Assembly (NCBI GenBank): GCA_964452465.1
Contig: CAYVMD010000016.1
Span: 1-44,774, forward strand
Direction: 5' to 3'
From: CAYVMD01 sp964452465
GTDB lineage: Bacteria > Armatimonadota > JACIXR01
DNA length: 44,774 nucleotides
Both the position numbers and the translations under genes were made by a program. The notes beneath the pieces were generated by a model. The model saw nothing but the letters and a program-made list of their open reading frames with translations, did no database searches and was not told the DNA's origin. Positions 8,601 through 17,108 of the stretch are shown here, in pieces; the stretch's first letter is position 1, and each line of letters starts with the position of its first letter.

Positions 8601-9904
8601 CCCAAATCCCCCTCCACAATCCTCAGGAACTGCTTGCCACCCTCCAAAACATTTCTTTGCCTCATTATATCTCCCGCCTCCAAGGTATGGACGATGTCCA
8701 GAGCATCCTTCCCTTCCCTCACATAGCAATTAGCGTATTCGGTTTCGGAGTAAAAAAGAGCGAGGAAGGAAAGACGAAGTTTTGAGTTGTGGAGAATCAC
8801 ACATCTATTGCTCGCTCCCGAATAGTTATCGCTTACCACCCTCCCTTCCTCTTCAAATCGATACTTTAGAGGAGGGAAATTGGAAGGGATGAGATAGAAG
8901 CAATCGCTTGGGTTGCCTATTTTCACACCCCGGAGATAGAAACGAGGGTTGTAGATGTGGGGGTTCTCCTTTCCTTTATAGGTTATTCGAACCCCCCGCT
9001 CGATGAGATCGCTCTGGGGGTGGAGGGTGAACTCCTCCTCAATGGTCCAATCCCCTATCCCTCTTTTTATAACCAGCGTTGCTTGCCCTTCCCCCTTATT
9101 TAGGTCATAGCCTAGCATTTGGAAGGGATTCCTCGCCCTTTCCCATCTTTCCTTTAAGGTAATAAAGAGCGGTCCCCCTACTCCTCCTTCTCCACCCCTG
9201 TCGTAGACCCTTATGCAAATCGTATTCTCCTGACCGGGCTTGACTATTTCGGGAGGAATTTCATATATGCGAGGCGCCTCCCACCAGTTCTCCCGCTCCT
9301 GCCCTGTGTGCCCGACGAGATGTCCGTTGATATACACCCAGTCGTAATCGTCGACCGAGCCGATATAAAGTAGAAGAGGTTGCCCCCTCCATTCCTCGGG
9401 GATCAGAATCCCTCTCCTGAAGAAAGCATAGCCGTTGTAGGGCTTCCAATCAGGGGAGGGAGAGGTTGGGAATACCTGGGTGTAGCCCTTATCCTCCCAA
9501 AAACCGGGCAAGGGGAAATCGTCCCATCGTCCTGCATCGTAAGCCTCCCCCTCCCATCCCTCGGTAAGCCCCTTGTCCTCCGGATCCAGGGCGAATTTCC
9601 ACCCCCCCTCCAAATCGATGAGGAATCCCTTCAGGGATTCGGTTCTTGCCAATTTCTCATAGAGCCACTTCCCCTCTATTTGGAAATCCAAGGGAGAAAG
9701 GGCTCCGTTCCCCACGATCTTCATCTTCTTGGGTGCGTAGTAGATAGCATCGAGAAACCCGTCTTCCTGCCGAAAATGTAAACTCACCTTGGAGTTTCCG
9801 AAGATTATCTGGGAGGACGTTTTGCGCAGATATATATCATCGCCCTGCGCCTGGCTTACCAAAAGTATTGAGAACATGAACATAAGGCAGAGCACTCCCT
9901 TCAT
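5678..9904 (-). CDS. Secreted GH13-type multidomain glycoside hydrolase
   Basis: 1408 residues, signal peptide MKGVLCLMFMFSILLVSQAQ. Residues about 30-95 and 255-440 look like a beta-sandwich into which a GH2-type jelly-roll sugar-binding domain (about 97-250, VDDYDWVYINGHLVGH) is inserted. Residues about 460-790 are an alpha-amylase-like (beta/alpha)8 barrel: FDLIPHG, GYRVDCAGGG with nucleophile Asp614, LLPEASG with acid/base Glu662, and FVESHDT with Asp724. A C-terminal amylase-like beta domain follows (to about 885), a charged linker, then two further beta-sandwich modules (about 915-1145 and 1170-1408) that resemble each other and the downstream 255-residue protein. All three GH13 catalytic residues are present, but region I ends in HG where NH is usual, so specificity cannot be told. 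It starts 6 bp after the lipoprotein gene and ends in an ATGA overlap. Confidence 0.85.
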   Translation of the reverse strand: MKGVLCLMFMFSILLVSQAQGDDIYLRKTSSQIIFGNSKVSLHFRQEDGFLDAIYYAPKKMKIVGNGALSPLDFQIEGKWLYEKLARTESLKGFLIDLEGGWKFALDPEDKGLTEGWEGEAYDAGRWDDFPLPGFWEDKGYTQVFPTSPSPDWKPYNGYAFFRRGILIPEEWRGQPLLLYIGSVDDYDWVYINGHLVGHTGQERENWWEAPRIYEIPPEIVKPGQENTICIRVYDRGGEGGVGGPLFITLKERWERARNPFQMLGYDLNKGEGQATLVIKRGIGDWTIEEEFTLHPQSDLIERGVRITYKGKENPHIYNPRFYLRGVKIGNPSDCFYLIPSNFPPLKYRFEEEGRVVSDNYSGASNRCVILHNSKLRLSFLALFYSETEYANCYVREGKDALDIVHTLEAGDIMRQRNVLEGGKQFLRIVEGDLGQALRKEQEVYDVIGLRTPSDSPEWAKKAIIYSAYPGGTMDGGLGDGGGFDYFSRYLSHLSDLGFNVLWLLPVWPGLYGPLDYFKIEERLGGEEAGRRFVQSAHKLGIKVLFDLIPHGPREESGLLEKMPQVVSRDEKGNIIYWWGCLSCDYAHPDWQRFMAEHATYWVRELDVDGYRVDCAGGGPWNWDPQSPHRPSLSGLWGGLGVLREARNEMRRFKAEVMLLPEASGPWLCRYSDVVYDFPFLFISQTFSLYKPEEWVEWFREWLEYENFAYPKDAVLMRFVESHDTVRFAGLNGIGPFNAFLALCAFIKGAPMVYHDGDVGRGPYLKRIYSLRKKYDVLSSGEAYYLAVKSDQGGIFTCLRKLEKESSSHPSYLQKEDEVAIVAINMTGERKRCKLSVPISLLPPLKEYFLYEAFGEKSLKGERRGDELLIDLELERYSPAVILLRRETPKEEERRKAKTAEVKREAPFLQEREEEIEIENSFYRMVLDRKSGLIRWLSLREGDNWIREMEWAEGQRRNRIGKAFKAGESVVLSSIQRQGEVVNITFRGRGEWLAYEIRYIMDDSERITISHRFTSLRNMGKVKGEMTLWLGLAGVDGWFVNCLEGQLEDVFFVRHAQETKGGRYWHIPRIYEAKRYPLNPYAPYLCAFRKGEYLALRFPPFYQLPENIFISERLGNREGFHFLLAMLDGREGVDMPAGKNFEMSYVLEVGESRPSVEEAESLKYPRIRSDGARYIVETKHYKLVVLRRGGHLKEIEAKGENLLRGGEIYSDKGIFGEFVDPNGASHPLIASSNNDPEADVRLRREGGKVWLSFRSYLRQANTGWGDVAYPLLRYQTTYVFDADSPFIKVQVRVLPPKQPQEAFLAQRWIFQGIEGCEREVGGKRTRIDLNKEGRVWESRLEPLGDGKVILQGHKTRIEIRDVRVEEGYNVFLHNSREGLSLFFAFMDGEVKGKPGERSLSYELGVLPK

Positions 9905-9910
9905 GGCGAT

Positions 9911-11020
9911 CTATCCCTTTTTAGATAATTTCTCTATCTCCCTTTGCAAAGATTCCCAATCGCTCCTTATCAATTTTATCTGCTCGGAGAACACCCGTTT
10001 TTCTATGTAGCCTTGCACCATTCCCCCAAAGGGAGGGGGATAGAAGACCAAGGCGGAGATCAGCCAAATTCCCATTCCTATCCCCACGGCTATTAACCCC
10101 TTCCTCCAGAGGGGATCGTTCCTCCCCGATCTAACTAAGCCGAAGATAACCATACCCAAACCGATCAACACGAGGAGGATGCTTCCTATGATGAGGACGA
10201 TTAGGAGGCGAACGAGGGAGAACACTTTAGCCATCTGCCCTTTCAGCATCTCCTCGGTTTTCCTCTTAAAATCCGCCTTCCTCTTTTCCATTTCCTTGCC
10301 CTCTTCTCCCCCTAACAAGGGGGCGAAGAAAGAAAGAATCCCATTATATTGAGGGGCGATCCTCGCATACGGCGCTATTTTCTCCCCTATCTTAAGCAAC
10401 GCCCGCCTTGTTTCCCCATCGCTCTCAGGGAGAAGGCACTCCTTCGCCATCTCTTCCATGTGGTCCCATAACCATTTAGTGGACATATACTGGAGGTTGG
10501 CAACGGCGAGAGGGCGAGCGCTCTGAAGGGCAAGGAAGAGAAGCGATTGAGGGATCTTTCCCTCGCTTTGGGACGCTTTGAGGAGGGAAGTTCTGCTTTT
10601 TTCCTTATCGCCGGATTTAGCATAGATATAAGCGGAAAGGAAAAGGGAGAAGGGATTATCATCCTTAAGGTAAGAAAGTGCCTCTTGCCACTTCTCCTTT
10701 TTCATCGCCTCTTGAGCAAGGAGGAGGTGAGCGTAAGGGGTCTTGCTCCTTTGGAGATGAGGGATAGCCTTCTCCGGCTCCGGTTGATCCTCCAGGCAAA
10801 GGTAGAAGATGCCCAATGTTTCTTCTATAAAAGGCTCCTTCAACTTTCTTTCCGCTTCCTCCAAGGCTTTAACCGCTTCCTCAGTGGGCGTTCCATATTG
10901 AAGGAAAATACTTATGCCCTCCCTTGCTTTACCCACAGCGATGCCCTGGGGCGTTCTCGCGCAGCTGGAAAGCAAAAGCAAACAGAATAGAAGACAACCC
11001 AAAAACCTTTTCTTTTTCAT
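9911..11020 (-). CDS. TPR-like lipoprotein with C-terminal membrane helices
   Basis: 369 residues from ATG at 11020, giving MKKKRFLGCLLFCLLLLSSCA, a lipoprotein signal with lipobox LSSC. The frame stays open far into pyrD, but that upstream part is only a shadow of pyrD. The body is alpha-helical with repeat-like units (EAVKALEEAERKLKEP, EKAIPHLQRS, KWQEALSYLK), suggesting TPR-like folds. Two hydrophobic segments near the C-terminus (LLIVLIIGSILLVLIGLGMV and GLIAVGIGMGIWLISALVF) imply the chain returns to the membrane. It has its own promoter-like sequence at leaderless spacing, separating it from the pyr operon, and is followed after 6 bp by the GH13 gene. Function unknown. Confidence 0.75.
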   Translation of the reverse strand: MKKKRFLGCLLFCLLLLSSCARTPQGIAVGKAREGISIFLQYGTPTEEAVKALEEAERKLKEPFIEETLGIFYLCLEDQPEPEKAIPHLQRSKTPYAHLLLAQEAMKKEKWQEALSYLKDDNPFSLFLSAYIYAKSGDKEKSRTSLLKASQSEGKIPQSLLFLALQSARPLAVANLQYMSTKWLWDHMEEMAKECLLPESDGETRRALLKIGEKIAPYARIAPQYNGILSFFAPLLGGEEGKEMEKRKADFKRKTEEMLKGQMAKVFSLVRLLIVLIIGSILLVLIGLGMVIFGLVRSGRNDPLWRKGLIAVGIGMGIWLISALVFYPPPFGGMVQGYIEKRVFSEQIKLIRSDWESLQREIEKLSKKG

Positions 11021-11027
11021 CGTAGAA

Positions 11028-11056
11028 ATGGTAAGAGGGAAAAGGCGGAGGGTCAA
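11028..11056 (-). promoter_or_regulatory. Putative promoter of the lipoprotein-GH13 operon, leaderless geometry
   Basis: On the minus strand TTGACC (11056-11051), a 17-nt spacer, TACCAT (11033-11028), then 7 nt to the ATG at 11020. The -35 matches 5/6 and the -10 matches 4/6 of the sigma-70 consensus. No Shine-Dalgarno sequence lies between. It sits in the 50-bp gap after pyrD. Confidence 0.5.
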
Positions 11057-11070
11057 CCCACTCGCTCGCC

Positions 11071-11988
11071 TTAAGGGGTTGCTCCGCTCGTAGGGGGAAG
11101 GAACGATCCTTTTAGCGTCTTTATATCCTCTATGCCTTCCACCTTCATGAACTCCTCTATTCCCCGGAGGATATAGGAAGGAGCATGGGGATCTACCAAG
11201 CAAGCGGTTCCTATCTGCACCGCATCCGCACCGGCGATTATAAACTCCAGGGCGGACTCCCAATCCGTTATCCCTCCCCCACCTACAACGGGGATCTTCA
11301 CCTTTTGAGCCACCTGGTAAACCATCCTTAAGGCGAGGGGTCTGATCGCTGGTCCGGATAGCCCCCCGAACAGTGTCCCCAATCTTGAGGTGCGTCTTTT
11401 TACATCGATGCTCATGGCGAGCACGGTGTTGATTAAGGAGACGGCATCCGCTCCTCCCTCCTCCCCCGCCAAAGCGGTCTCCACTATATCGGGCGCTTGT
11501 GGGGTGAGCTTGGGCATGACCCAAAGCCCCTGGCTCTTAACTCCTTTTACGATCTCCTTCACCGTTGCGGGGTCCATCCCCAAATACATGCCTCCCTTGG
11601 ATACATTTGGACAGGATAAATTGAGCTCCACCCCTGCTATCCCCGTCCCCTTGAGGTTCTCCGCCATATAGAGGAATTCCTCCTCGCTTTCTCCTCCCAA
11701 ACTCACGATTATAGGAGGGCCAAGTTCAAGGAATATCTTCAACTCCTCCTCGAGGAAGTATTTGAAGCCTTTGTTTTGTAATCCTATAGAGTTCATAACC
11801 CCGGATGGGGTCTCCCAGAGGCGAGGGGGAGGGTTTCCCTCCCGAGGATATAAGGTTATCGTCTTGGTCACTATCGCTCCCACATCGGGGAGGGGAAAGA
11901 ACTCCCGAGCATCGAGGGAAAAGACCCCTGAGGCGATTATAAGTGGGTTTCTCAATCGCAACTTGCCCAGGCAAACGGAAAGGTTCAA
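11071..11988 (-). CDS. pyrD: Dihydroorotate dehydrogenase B, catalytic subunit
   Basis: FMN enzyme that oxidises dihydroorotate to orotate in pyrimidine synthesis, 305 residues, cytoplasmic. Class 1B features are clear: LRLRNPLIIASGVF at the start, SGVMNSIGLQNKG, ELNLSCPNVS with the class-1 catalytic Cys126, and phosphate-binding VVGGGGI and GADAVQIGTA at the C-terminus. The 1B type passes electrons to NAD+ through PyrK, which is encoded directly upstream. The start is a TTG at 11988 with AGGTG 6 nt before it; the TTGA overlaps the pyrK stop by 4 bp, a strong sign of translational coupling. It is the last gene of the carAB-pyrK-pyrD operon. Confidence 0.95.
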   Translation of the reverse strand: MNLSVCLGKLRLRNPLIIASGVFSLDAREFFPLPDVGAIVTKTITLYPREGNPPPRLWETPSGVMNSIGLQNKGFKYFLEEELKIFLELGPPIIVSLGGESEEEFLYMAENLKGTGIAGVELNLSCPNVSKGGMYLGMDPATVKEIVKGVKSQGLWVMPKLTPQAPDIVETALAGEEGGADAVSLINTVLAMSIDVKRRTSRLGTLFGGLSGPAIRPLALRMVYQVAQKVKIPVVGGGGITDWESALEFIIAGADAVQIGTACLVDPHAPSYILRGIEEFMKVEGIEDIKTLKGSFLPPTSGATP

Positions 11989-12746
11989 AATATCACCTCT
12001 TCCCCTTTCATAACCGGGCCCTCCCTGCAGATCCTCTTATATCCCTCCTTCGTTTTAACGACACAGCCGTAACAAGCCCCTATCCCGCACGCCATCCTTT
12101 CCTCTAAAGAGAGGAAAGTGGGCACTCCCATCTCCTTGCCTATCCTCGCCACCTCCTCCAACATCCCACGGGGTCCGCAGGCGAAGAACGCTTCATATTG
12201 CCCTCCGAAGGAGGGCGATATGAAAGAAGTAACCACTCCCTTCTCACCACTTGAACCATCCTCCGTAAACACTTTCACCTTGCCCCTTCGTTTTAGGCTT
12301 TCCAATCCGAACAGCTCCTCCTCAGTTTTCGCTCCCAGGAGTATATCGGGGCGCTCCAAAAACTTGGCGAGAAAATGTATGGGAGCTACACCAATGCCCC
12401 CCGCTATTAGGAGGGGATTTCGAAACTCCCTATAGGGGAAAAAGTTGCCGAGAGGTCCCAGCACATCCAGGGCATCGCCTTCTTTTACCTGGGACAGGAT
12501 CCGCGTCCCCAGTCCTACCACTTTGATGAGCAAGGAAAACTTCCCTTCCTTTGGGTCCGCATCGTAGATGCTGAAGGGACGCCTCAAGAGGGGATGGGAA
12601 AGGGATCCGCATCGCACATGGACGAACTGCCCGGGCTCGCACCTTCCCGCTATGTCATCTTGGCGGAGATGCAAGAGGAATACGCTGGGGGAGAGGAACT
12701 CTTTTCCTTCTATCCTTGCTTTAAGCGGTCCCTTTACGTTTGGCAT
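11985..12746 (-). CDS. pyrK: Dihydroorotate dehydrogenase B, electron transfer subunit
   Basis: 253-residue FAD and [2Fe-2S] subunit that passes electrons from PyrD to NAD+. An N-terminal ferredoxin-reductase-like barrel contains RPFSIYD (flavin binding), followed by LLIAGGIGVAP in the nucleotide-binding domain and FFACGPRGML. Four cysteines near the C-terminus (Cys220, 225, 228, 240; pattern C-x4-C-x2-C-x11-C) form the PyrK-type iron-sulfur site. The gene overlaps the carB end by 26 bp and shares 4 bp with pyrD. Confidence 0.95.
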   Translation of the reverse strand: MPNVKGPLKARIEGKEFLSPSVFLLHLRQDDIAGRCEPGQFVHVRCGSLSHPLLRRPFSIYDADPKEGKFSLLIKVVGLGTRILSQVKEGDALDVLGPLGNFFPYREFRNPLLIAGGIGVAPIHFLAKFLERPDILLGAKTEEELFGLESLKRRGKVKVFTEDGSSGEKGVVTSFISPSFGGQYEAFFACGPRGMLEEVARIGKEMGVPTFLSLEERMACGIGACYGCVVKTKEGYKRICREGPVMKGEEVIF

Positions 12747-15700
12747 GAAGGGGTTGGTATTCCGTTAGGGTAAGGCAGGAGAAATCCTCCAGGGAGGGGC
12801 TATCCGCCACACTGCTTAGGGCGAGGAGCAAAGCCTTAGCTGTATCCAGAGAGGTGAGGCAGGGGACTTCATGTTCCACTGCTGCCCTTCGTATCTTCGC
12901 CCCATCCCTTTCCACCTTGCCATCTTTAGAAAGGGTGTTGAGGACGAGATCCACCTTCCCTTCCCTTATCAGGTCCAGGGAGTTAGGGCTCCCCTCCCCT
13001 ATCTTCCTCACCGGTATGGTATCTATCCCATGCTTCTTAAGGAAATTCGCTGTGCCCTCCGTAGCATAGATGCAGAAGCCTCTCTGATATAACGCGCTAA
13101 GAATGGGTAAGGCTTCGCTTTTATCTGCATCTGCTATCGTGGCTATAAGGGCGCCTCGTCCTCGCACAGTTATTCCCGCGGCCACGAGAGCCTTGTATAA
13201 CGCCTTGGCAAAATCCTTATCTATCCCCATGATCTCCCCCGTCGATTTCATCTCGGGGCCGAGGGCGATCTCTGCCCCGGTGAGCTTAGCCGAGGAGAAA
13301 ACGGGAGCTTTAACCGCTATGTATTTGCTCTCGGGGTAAAGCCCCACCCCGTAGCCCATATCGGCAAGTTTCTCACCCAATATTGCCCTTACCGCCAATG
13401 TCACCATGGGGATACCGGTGATCTTGGAGATGTAGGGGATGGTGCGAGAGGCGCGAGGATTTGCTTCTATCACATAAACCGTTCCATTTTCCACCACGAA
13501 CTGGATATTTATCAATCCCTTTACTTGAAGGGCGCGAGCTATTTCGATCGTATAGGCAACTATCCTCTCCTTTTCCTGGGGGGATAGGGAACGAGGGGGA
13601 TAAACCGCCATTGAATCGCCCGAATGCACTCCTGCCCTCTCTATGTGCTCCATTATCCCCGGGATCAAAACATCTTCTCCATCGGATATGGCATCCACCT
13701 CGCATTCCAAGCCGGGGATATATTTGTCTATGAGGACGGGGTGCTCCGGCGATATGTTCACTGCATAGTGCATGTAGCGAAGCAATTCCTCCTCGCTCGA
13801 TACGATCTCCATCGCCCTTCCTCCCAACACAAAGGAAGGTCTGACCAGCAAGGGATAACCTATATGATTAGCAACGGTGATCGCCTCCTCGACGGATCTA
13901 ACCGCCCTACCCGCCGGTTTGGGGATGCCCAATTCCCTCAGCAGCTTCTCGAAGAGATCCCTATCCTCTGCTATATCTATTCCCTCAAAAGAAGTCCCTA
14001 ATATCTTCACCCCCCTCTCGGCGAGTTTTCTGGCGATATTTAGAGGGGTTTGCCCTCCGAACTGCACGATCACCCCTTCTGGTTTTTGGTTTTCCACAAC
14101 ATTTAATACATCTTCAAGGGTCAAAGGTTCGAAGTATAATTTATCGGAAGTGTCAAAATCAGTGGAAACCGTCTCGGGGTTATTATTGATGATGATCGCT
14201 TCGTAGCCCGCCTTTTGGAGAGCCCACACGCAGTGGACGCTACAATAATCGAATTCTATCCCCTGCCCTATCCTTATGGGACCGCTCCCCAGGACAACGA
14301 CACTTTTCCTCCCCGAAGGCTCGCTTTCGTCTTCTTCCTCGTAGGTGGAGTAATAGTAGGGGGTTTGGGCTTCGAACTCCCCGGCGCAGGTATCCACTAT
14401 CTTGTACACAGGTCTTAGGCTCAAAGAGCGCCTCATCTCCCTTATCTTGTCTTCCCCCAAACCCGTTATTTCTCCTATCCAGGCATCTCCGAAACCCATT
14501 CTCTTACAAGAGGGTAGCAATTCCTTCACCTTCTCCTCATCCTGCCCCGCTTTTCTCAGAGTTTCCTCCATCTCCACTATGTTCTTTATCTTCTCGATGA
14601 ACCAAGAATCTATGTGGGAAAGGGAAGCGATCTCCTCGACGGGCATCCTCCTTCTGAGTGCTTCCGCTATCGCGAAAAGCCGTCTATCGTTAGGCACCCT
14701 TATGAGTTCCTCCAACTCCATCGCTCCCCATTGGCCACTCCCCTTCTCGTAAAGCCCCAATATCCCCCTCTCCAAGGATCTAACCGCTTTGAGGAGTGCT
14801 TCCTCAAAGCTTCTCCCTATCGCCATTACCTCGCCTGTTGCCTTCATCTGCGTCCCGATCGTCCTATCAGCGGTGGGAAATTTATCGAAAGGCCAGCGAG
14901 GTATCTTCACCACCACATAATCCAAAGCGGGCTCAAAACAAGCGAGGGTCTTGCCGGTCACCTTATTTGGTATCTCGTCTAAATTAAGTCCTATCGCTAT
15001 CTTTGCCGCCACCCTGGCTATGGGATAGCCGGTTGCTTTGGAGGCTAAAGCTGAGGAGCGAGAGACACGAGGGTTGACCTCTATAACATAATATCGGAAG
15101 GATTTGGGATCCAAGGCGAATTGAATGTTGCACCCTCCCTCCACCCCCAAAGCCCTTATTATCTTAAGAGAAGCGGTGCGAAGCATATGGTACTCCTCAT
15201 CGGAAAGCGTCTGAGAGGGAGCTACCACTATGCTGTCCCCCGTATGGACCCCCATGGGATCGAAATTCTCCATATTACAAACAGTTATACAATTGTCGTT
15301 CCCATCCCTCATGACTTCGTATTCGATCTCCTTCCAGCCCAGGACGCATCTTTCCACCAGGACCTGCCGGCGGAGGGACAAAAGAAGCCCCCTATGAACC
15401 AACTCCCTCAGGTCCTCCTCGTTGAAGGCGATCCCTCCTCCCGTTCCTCCCAGGGTATAAGCTGGTCTTATGATAAGGGGAAAGCCTATCCCCCTCGCGA
15501 ACTCCACCGCTTCCTCCACGCTGTTTACCGCCCTGCTCTCAGGGATGGGTTCCCCGATACGCTCCATCAACTGCTTGAAACAATCCCGATCCTCCGCATC
15601 CCTTATAGCAGTGATAGGCGTTCCTAAAAGTTGCACCCCATAGCGTTTTAGGATCCCTTCCTCGTGTAATTGAGTGGCCAGGTTAAGCCCAGTTTGCCCT

Positions 15701-15972
15701 CCCAAAGTGGGGAGGAGCCCGTCGGGTCTTTCTCTGGCGATTATCCTCTCCAGGAACTCCACCGTGAGGGGCTCTATGTAGACCCTGTCCGCCATATCAG
15801 GATCGGTCATGATAGTAGCAGGGTTGGAATTGACGAGAACGACCTCTATTCCTTCCTCCCTCAAAGACCTACAGGCTTGGGAGCCGGAATAATCGAATTC
15901 CGCGGCTTGTCCAATCACTATGGGTCCAGAGCCGATCACTAAAACCTTCTTTATGTCCTTCCTTTTAGGCAT
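12721..15972 (-). CDS. carB: Carbamoyl-phosphate synthase large subunit
   Basis: 1083 residues, full length for the family. It makes carbamoyl phosphate from bicarbonate, ATP and ammonia supplied by CarA, for pyrimidine and arginine synthesis. Both ATP-grasp halves are visible: VLVIGSGPIVIGQAAEFDYS at the N-terminus and VVVLGSGPIRIGQGIEFDYC in the second half (about residue 560), each followed by an EVNPR or EANPR block (YVIEVNPRVSRSSALASKAT, YVIEANPRASRTIPYISKIT). The C-terminal MGS-like allosteric domain (about 940-1060) includes IYATEGTANFLKKHGI and LVLNTLSK. It overlaps carA by 8 bp and pyrK by 26 bp. Confidence 0.98.
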   Translation of the reverse strand: MPKRKDIKKVLVIGSGPIVIGQAAEFDYSGSQACRSLREEGIEVVLVNSNPATIMTDPDMADRVYIEPLTVEFLERIIARERPDGLLPTLGGQTGLNLATQLHEEGILKRYGVQLLGTPITAIRDAEDRDCFKQLMERIGEPIPESRAVNSVEEAVEFARGIGFPLIIRPAYTLGGTGGGIAFNEEDLRELVHRGLLLSLRRQVLVERCVLGWKEIEYEVMRDGNDNCITVCNMENFDPMGVHTGDSIVVAPSQTLSDEEYHMLRTASLKIIRALGVEGGCNIQFALDPKSFRYYVIEVNPRVSRSSALASKATGYPIARVAAKIAIGLNLDEIPNKVTGKTLACFEPALDYVVVKIPRWPFDKFPTADRTIGTQMKATGEVMAIGRSFEEALLKAVRSLERGILGLYEKGSGQWGAMELEELIRVPNDRRLFAIAEALRRRMPVEEIASLSHIDSWFIEKIKNIVEMEETLRKAGQDEEKVKELLPSCKRMGFGDAWIGEITGLGEDKIREMRRSLSLRPVYKIVDTCAGEFEAQTPYYYSTYEEEDESEPSGRKSVVVLGSGPIRIGQGIEFDYCSVHCVWALQKAGYEAIIINNNPETVSTDFDTSDKLYFEPLTLEDVLNVVENQKPEGVIVQFGGQTPLNIARKLAERGVKILGTSFEGIDIAEDRDLFEKLLRELGIPKPAGRAVRSVEEAITVANHIGYPLLVRPSFVLGGRAMEIVSSEEELLRYMHYAVNISPEHPVLIDKYIPGLECEVDAISDGEDVLIPGIMEHIERAGVHSGDSMAVYPPRSLSPQEKERIVAYTIEIARALQVKGLINIQFVVENGTVYVIEANPRASRTIPYISKITGIPMVTLAVRAILGEKLADMGYGVGLYPESKYIAVKAPVFSSAKLTGAEIALGPEMKSTGEIMGIDKDFAKALYKALVAAGITVRGRGALIATIADADKSEALPILSALYQRGFCIYATEGTANFLKKHGIDTIPVRKIGEGSPNSLDLIREGKVDLVLNTLSKDGKVERDGAKIRRAAVEHEVPCLTSLDTAKALLLALSSVADSPSLEDFSCLTLTEYQPLHAKRKGTA

Positions 15973-17050
15973 TTCTCTCCACTAACCTCAGAAACTCCTC
16001 AAAGATATAAAGGTTATCCCTCGGTCCGGGCGCCGCCTCGGGATGATACTGCACAGACAGGGCGTTGAGATCGGGATGGATTACTCCCTCCACCGTGTTG
16101 TCATTCAGGTTCAAATGGGATACGAAAGCCCCTGTGCCCTGGAGGGAATTTTCGTCTATCGCATAACCATGGTTCTGGCTAGTTATATGCACTCTTCCCG
16201 TTTGGAGATCCTTCACGGGGTGATTTCCTCCCCTATGCCCGAATTTCAATTTGAAGGTCCTTCCCCCCAATGCCCAGCCCAGAAGTTGATGCCCAAGGCA
16301 GATCCCCAATATTGGCTTCTTGCTGAGCATCTCCCGGATCGTGCTTATGGCATAGTGGAGTTTGGCGGGATCGCCAGGACCGGGAGATAGGACGATACCA
16401 TCATAAGGTCCCGCCAATATCTTCTCCGCCTCATAGGTGGCGGGGAAAACATCGCACTTCGCCTTCAATTTCGTGAATAGCCTCAGGATATTGAACTTAA
16501 CCCCGAAATCCAATACCGCTAACCTATACCTTACTTCCCGAGGTTCCTCCCACTCATAGGGCTGAGGGGTGGTAACTTCCTGAACGAAATCAAGGTCATC
16601 GTAGCGAGGTTGTGCATCCAACCATTCCTTAAGCGAGGAGGGATCGTATTCGCTCGAGATAGCCCCCATCATAACCCCTCGTACCCTCAACTTGCGGGTC
16701 AAGGCGCGAGTGTCAACCCCTTCGATGCCTACCACATCCCACTTCAGAAGAAACTCCTCCAATTTCCAACGGGAACGGAAGTTTGAGGGATGGGGACATC
16801 CCTCCCTCACAACGAATCCCCTCGCCCATACCCTACGAGACTGCATGTCGTCTTCATTGGTGCCGTAATTGCCAATGAGCGGATAGGTAAGGGTTACTAT
16901 TTGCCCAGCATAGGAGGGATCGGTAAGGATCTCCTGATAGCCGGTCATGGAGGTGTTGAAAACAACTTCACCTGCTACGGTTCCCCTTTTGCCGAGGGGT
17001 TTCCCTACGAAGACGCTTCCATCTTCTAATACTAAATATGCCTTATCCAT
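15965..17050 (-). CDS. carA: Carbamoyl-phosphate synthase small (glutaminase) subunit
   Basis: 361 residues. It hydrolyses glutamine and channels ammonia to CarB. The N-terminal small-subunit domain has FNTSMTGYQEILTDPSYAGQ and TYPLIGNYGTN. The class I glutaminase domain has LGICLGHQLL (nucleophile Cys251) and VQYHPEAAPGP (His336, Glu338), a complete triad. It is the first gene of the pyr operon. The ATG at 17050 follows an attenuator-like leader and has no good Shine-Dalgarno sequence of its own apart from the G-run in the terminator 3' arm, 12-17 nt beyond the usual distance. Confidence 0.97.
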   Translation of the reverse strand: MDKAYLVLEDGSVFVGKPLGKRGTVAGEVVFNTSMTGYQEILTDPSYAGQIVTLTYPLIGNYGTNEDDMQSRRVWARGFVVREGCPHPSNFRSRWKLEEFLLKWDVVGIEGVDTRALTRKLRVRGVMMGAISSEYDPSSLKEWLDAQPRYDDLDFVQEVTTPQPYEWEEPREVRYRLAVLDFGVKFNILRLFTKLKAKCDVFPATYEAEKILAGPYDGIVLSPGPGDPAKLHYAISTIREMLSKKPILGICLGHQLLGWALGGRTFKLKFGHRGGNHPVKDLQTGRVHITSQNHGYAIDENSLQGTGAFVSHLNLNDNTVEGVIHPDLNALSVQYHPEAAPGPRDNLYIFEEFLRLVERNA

Positions 17051-17061
17051 AGTTTAGGCAT

Positions 17062-17094
17062 AAAAAACCCCCCTGTGAGCTACAGGAGGGTTTT
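17062..17094 (-). terminator. Leader terminator of the pyr operon (attenuator)
   Basis: On the minus strand a 13-bp hairpin: 5' arm AAAACCCTCCTGT, loop AGCTC, 3' arm ACAGGGGGGTTTT, followed by TT (a run of six T in all). One G-U pair, otherwise fully paired. It lies 11 nt before the carA ATG, inside the leader, so it must be conditional. The 5' arm CCCTCCT can pair with AGGAAGGG from the 3' side of the upstream PyrR hairpin, giving a candidate antiterminator. Confidence 0.85.
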
Positions 17095-17108
17095 ATCTTC
17101 TTGCTTCA

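Noticed and set aside
11021..11524. N-terminal extension of the lipoprotein frame into pyrD
   Set aside because: The frame is open by chance. The lipobox signal and the promoter fix the start at 11020, and pyrD is certain in the other frame.
17031..17061. Nine-codon upstream reading frame (MPKLWIRHI) overlapping the carA start
   Set aside because: Has an ATG right after the terminator but no Shine-Dalgarno sequence; PyrR control explains the leader without it.
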